This document shows positions 59,606 to 59,923 of a stretch of 59,923 bases of DNA, piece by piece. Location of the stretch: the NCBI RefSeq assembly GCF_019802125.1, contig NZ_JAHVHT010000010.1:1-59923 (forward strand), written 5' to 3'. The DNA is from Tateyamaria omphalii (GTDB taxonomy: Bacteria; Pseudomonadota; Alphaproteobacteria; Rhodobacterales; Rhodobacteraceae). The notes beneath the pieces were generated by a model. That model ran no database searches. It was not told the origin of the DNA and worked only from the letters and a program-made list of their open reading frames with translations. Numbering within the stretch: the first letter of the stretch is position 1; each line of letters begins with the position of its first letter. A program made the translations under genes and the position numbers.

Positions 59606-59923
59606 GCAGTGTCAAAGGCAAAGCGCATCCGGCGTTGCGGCATCGCTATGGGTTCGGGGTCAGGCTCGGGCGGTGGAGCTTGGGCGACAATCAGCGGGGC
59701 CTCATCGGTGTCCACCTCTTCGGCGGGAACATCCTCTTCCGCTTCAACCTCAGGCGCTTGGTCTTCCTCTTCATCCTCAAGGAAGGCCGACGCCATGCCC
59801 TTGCCCACTTGGTACACGGTCTGCATCTTCTCGATGACAGTGGCCGCGTCGGTGAAATCCTCACCGTAGTCCACCAGCCCATCCAGATTGGCGAGCACCG
59901 GGTTCAACCGCCACAAGCGGCGA
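59602..59923 (-). CDS. DUF3306 protein, C-terminal part (same gene as 1..346)
   Basis: This is the rest of the DUF3306 gene; bases above 59804 duplicate the window start. The C-terminal half is acidic and Pro-rich (EDEEEDQAPEVEAEED), followed by a short basic tail with PQRRMRFAFD. Its stop overlaps the start of the TorD-like chaperone gene (ATGA), so DUF3305, DUF3306, TorD, FdhX and FdhA look like one transcription unit. Function unknown; a role in maturing or assembling the enzyme is inferred from context only. Confidence 0.85.
   Translation of the reverse strand, partial: RRLWRLNPVLANLDGLVDYGEDFTDAATVIEKMQTVYQVGKGMASAFLEDEEEDQAPEVEAEEDVPAEEVDTDEAPLIVAQAPPPEPDPEPIAMPQRRMRFAFDTA
59805..59923. 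repeat. Terminal direct repeat, right copy (circular overlap)
   Basis: Exact second copy of bases 1-119. It should be trimmed before any annotation of the circle. An exact overlap of odd length is what de Bruijn-graph assemblers leave on circular contigs (inference). Confidence 0.95.

Noticed and set aside
1..59923. Insertion sequences, integrases, conjugation or mobilisation genes, CRISPR, tRNA or rRNA
   Set aside because: No transposase, relaxase, VirB-type or Cas protein is encoded, and no repeat array or RNA gene was seen. The plasmid would need help from other elements to transfer, unless an undetected oriT is present.

Overview
The window looks like one complete circular plasmid of an alphaproteobacterium, most likely a Rhodobacteraceae (Roseobacter-group) bacterium. 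The first 119 bases are repeated exactly at the end (59805-59923), and one gene (DUF3306) reads in frame across that junction, so the circle would be 59,804 bp. It has an iteron origin with a Rep_3-type initiator (11.1-12.8 kb), a ParA/ParB pair with two perfect palindromes beside parB (8.9-11.1 kb) and a ParDE toxin-antitoxin pair (23.5-24.2 kb). I see no transposase, integrase, relaxase, type IV secretion, rRNA, tRNA or CRISPR. The affiliation rests on the gene families, the high GC (judged by eye) and the gene order around formate dehydrogenase and acetate uptake.

Layout. (1) 50.2-59.9 kb and, across the junction, 0-6.4 kb: a membrane-associated, periplasmic-type formate dehydrogenase (FdhA with a Tat signal and cysteine in the active site, FdhB, FdhC) with its chaperone, small Tat protein, DUF3305/3306, polyferredoxin, Mrp ATPase, lipoate-ligase-like protein, FKBP isomerase, two unusual c-type cytochromes and a response regulator. 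(2) 6.5-8.7 kb: a tungstate ABC importer (TupABC), which suggests a tungsten enzyme. (3) 8.9-12.8 kb: partition and replication. (4) 12.8-23.5 kb: a histidine kinase, then acetyl-CoA synthetase, adenylate kinase, a two-part sodium:solute symporter, a CBS/DUF294 nucleotidyltransferase and a membrane-anchored exonuclease, i.e. an acetate uptake and activation cassette. (5) 24.2-28.3 kb: a hybrid histidine kinase, a FIST sensor and a LuxR-type regulator. (6) 28.4-38.0 kb: a PQQ alcohol dehydrogenase with the Asp-x-Asp signature of lanthanide enzymes, an NMT1-type binding protein and ATPase, a Ped-like ABC-2 cluster, a PedF-like cytochrome and an XoxJ-like binding protein. (7) 38.1-42.4 kb: a form II 'CoxL'-type molybdenum hydroxylase (coxGSLM). 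(8) 42.4-50.1 kb: an ApbE/NosR-like pair, an orphan ABC permease, a VWA protein and pqqABCDE.

How the parts may work together (inference): a short alcohol is oxidised in the periplasm by the PQQ enzyme to an aldehyde; the molybdenum hydroxylase or another enzyme takes it to the acid; acetate is imported and activated by Acs, with Adk recycling the AMP; formate is oxidised by the tungsten enzyme. The plasmid therefore combines three catalytic systems that use unusual metals (predicted Ln, W and Mo) with PQQ synthesis and candidate metal importers. A dyad motif, ACGACTTTGGTCGT, recurs upstream of several units in regions 6-7 and is a candidate operator for the plasmid's LuxR-type regulator.
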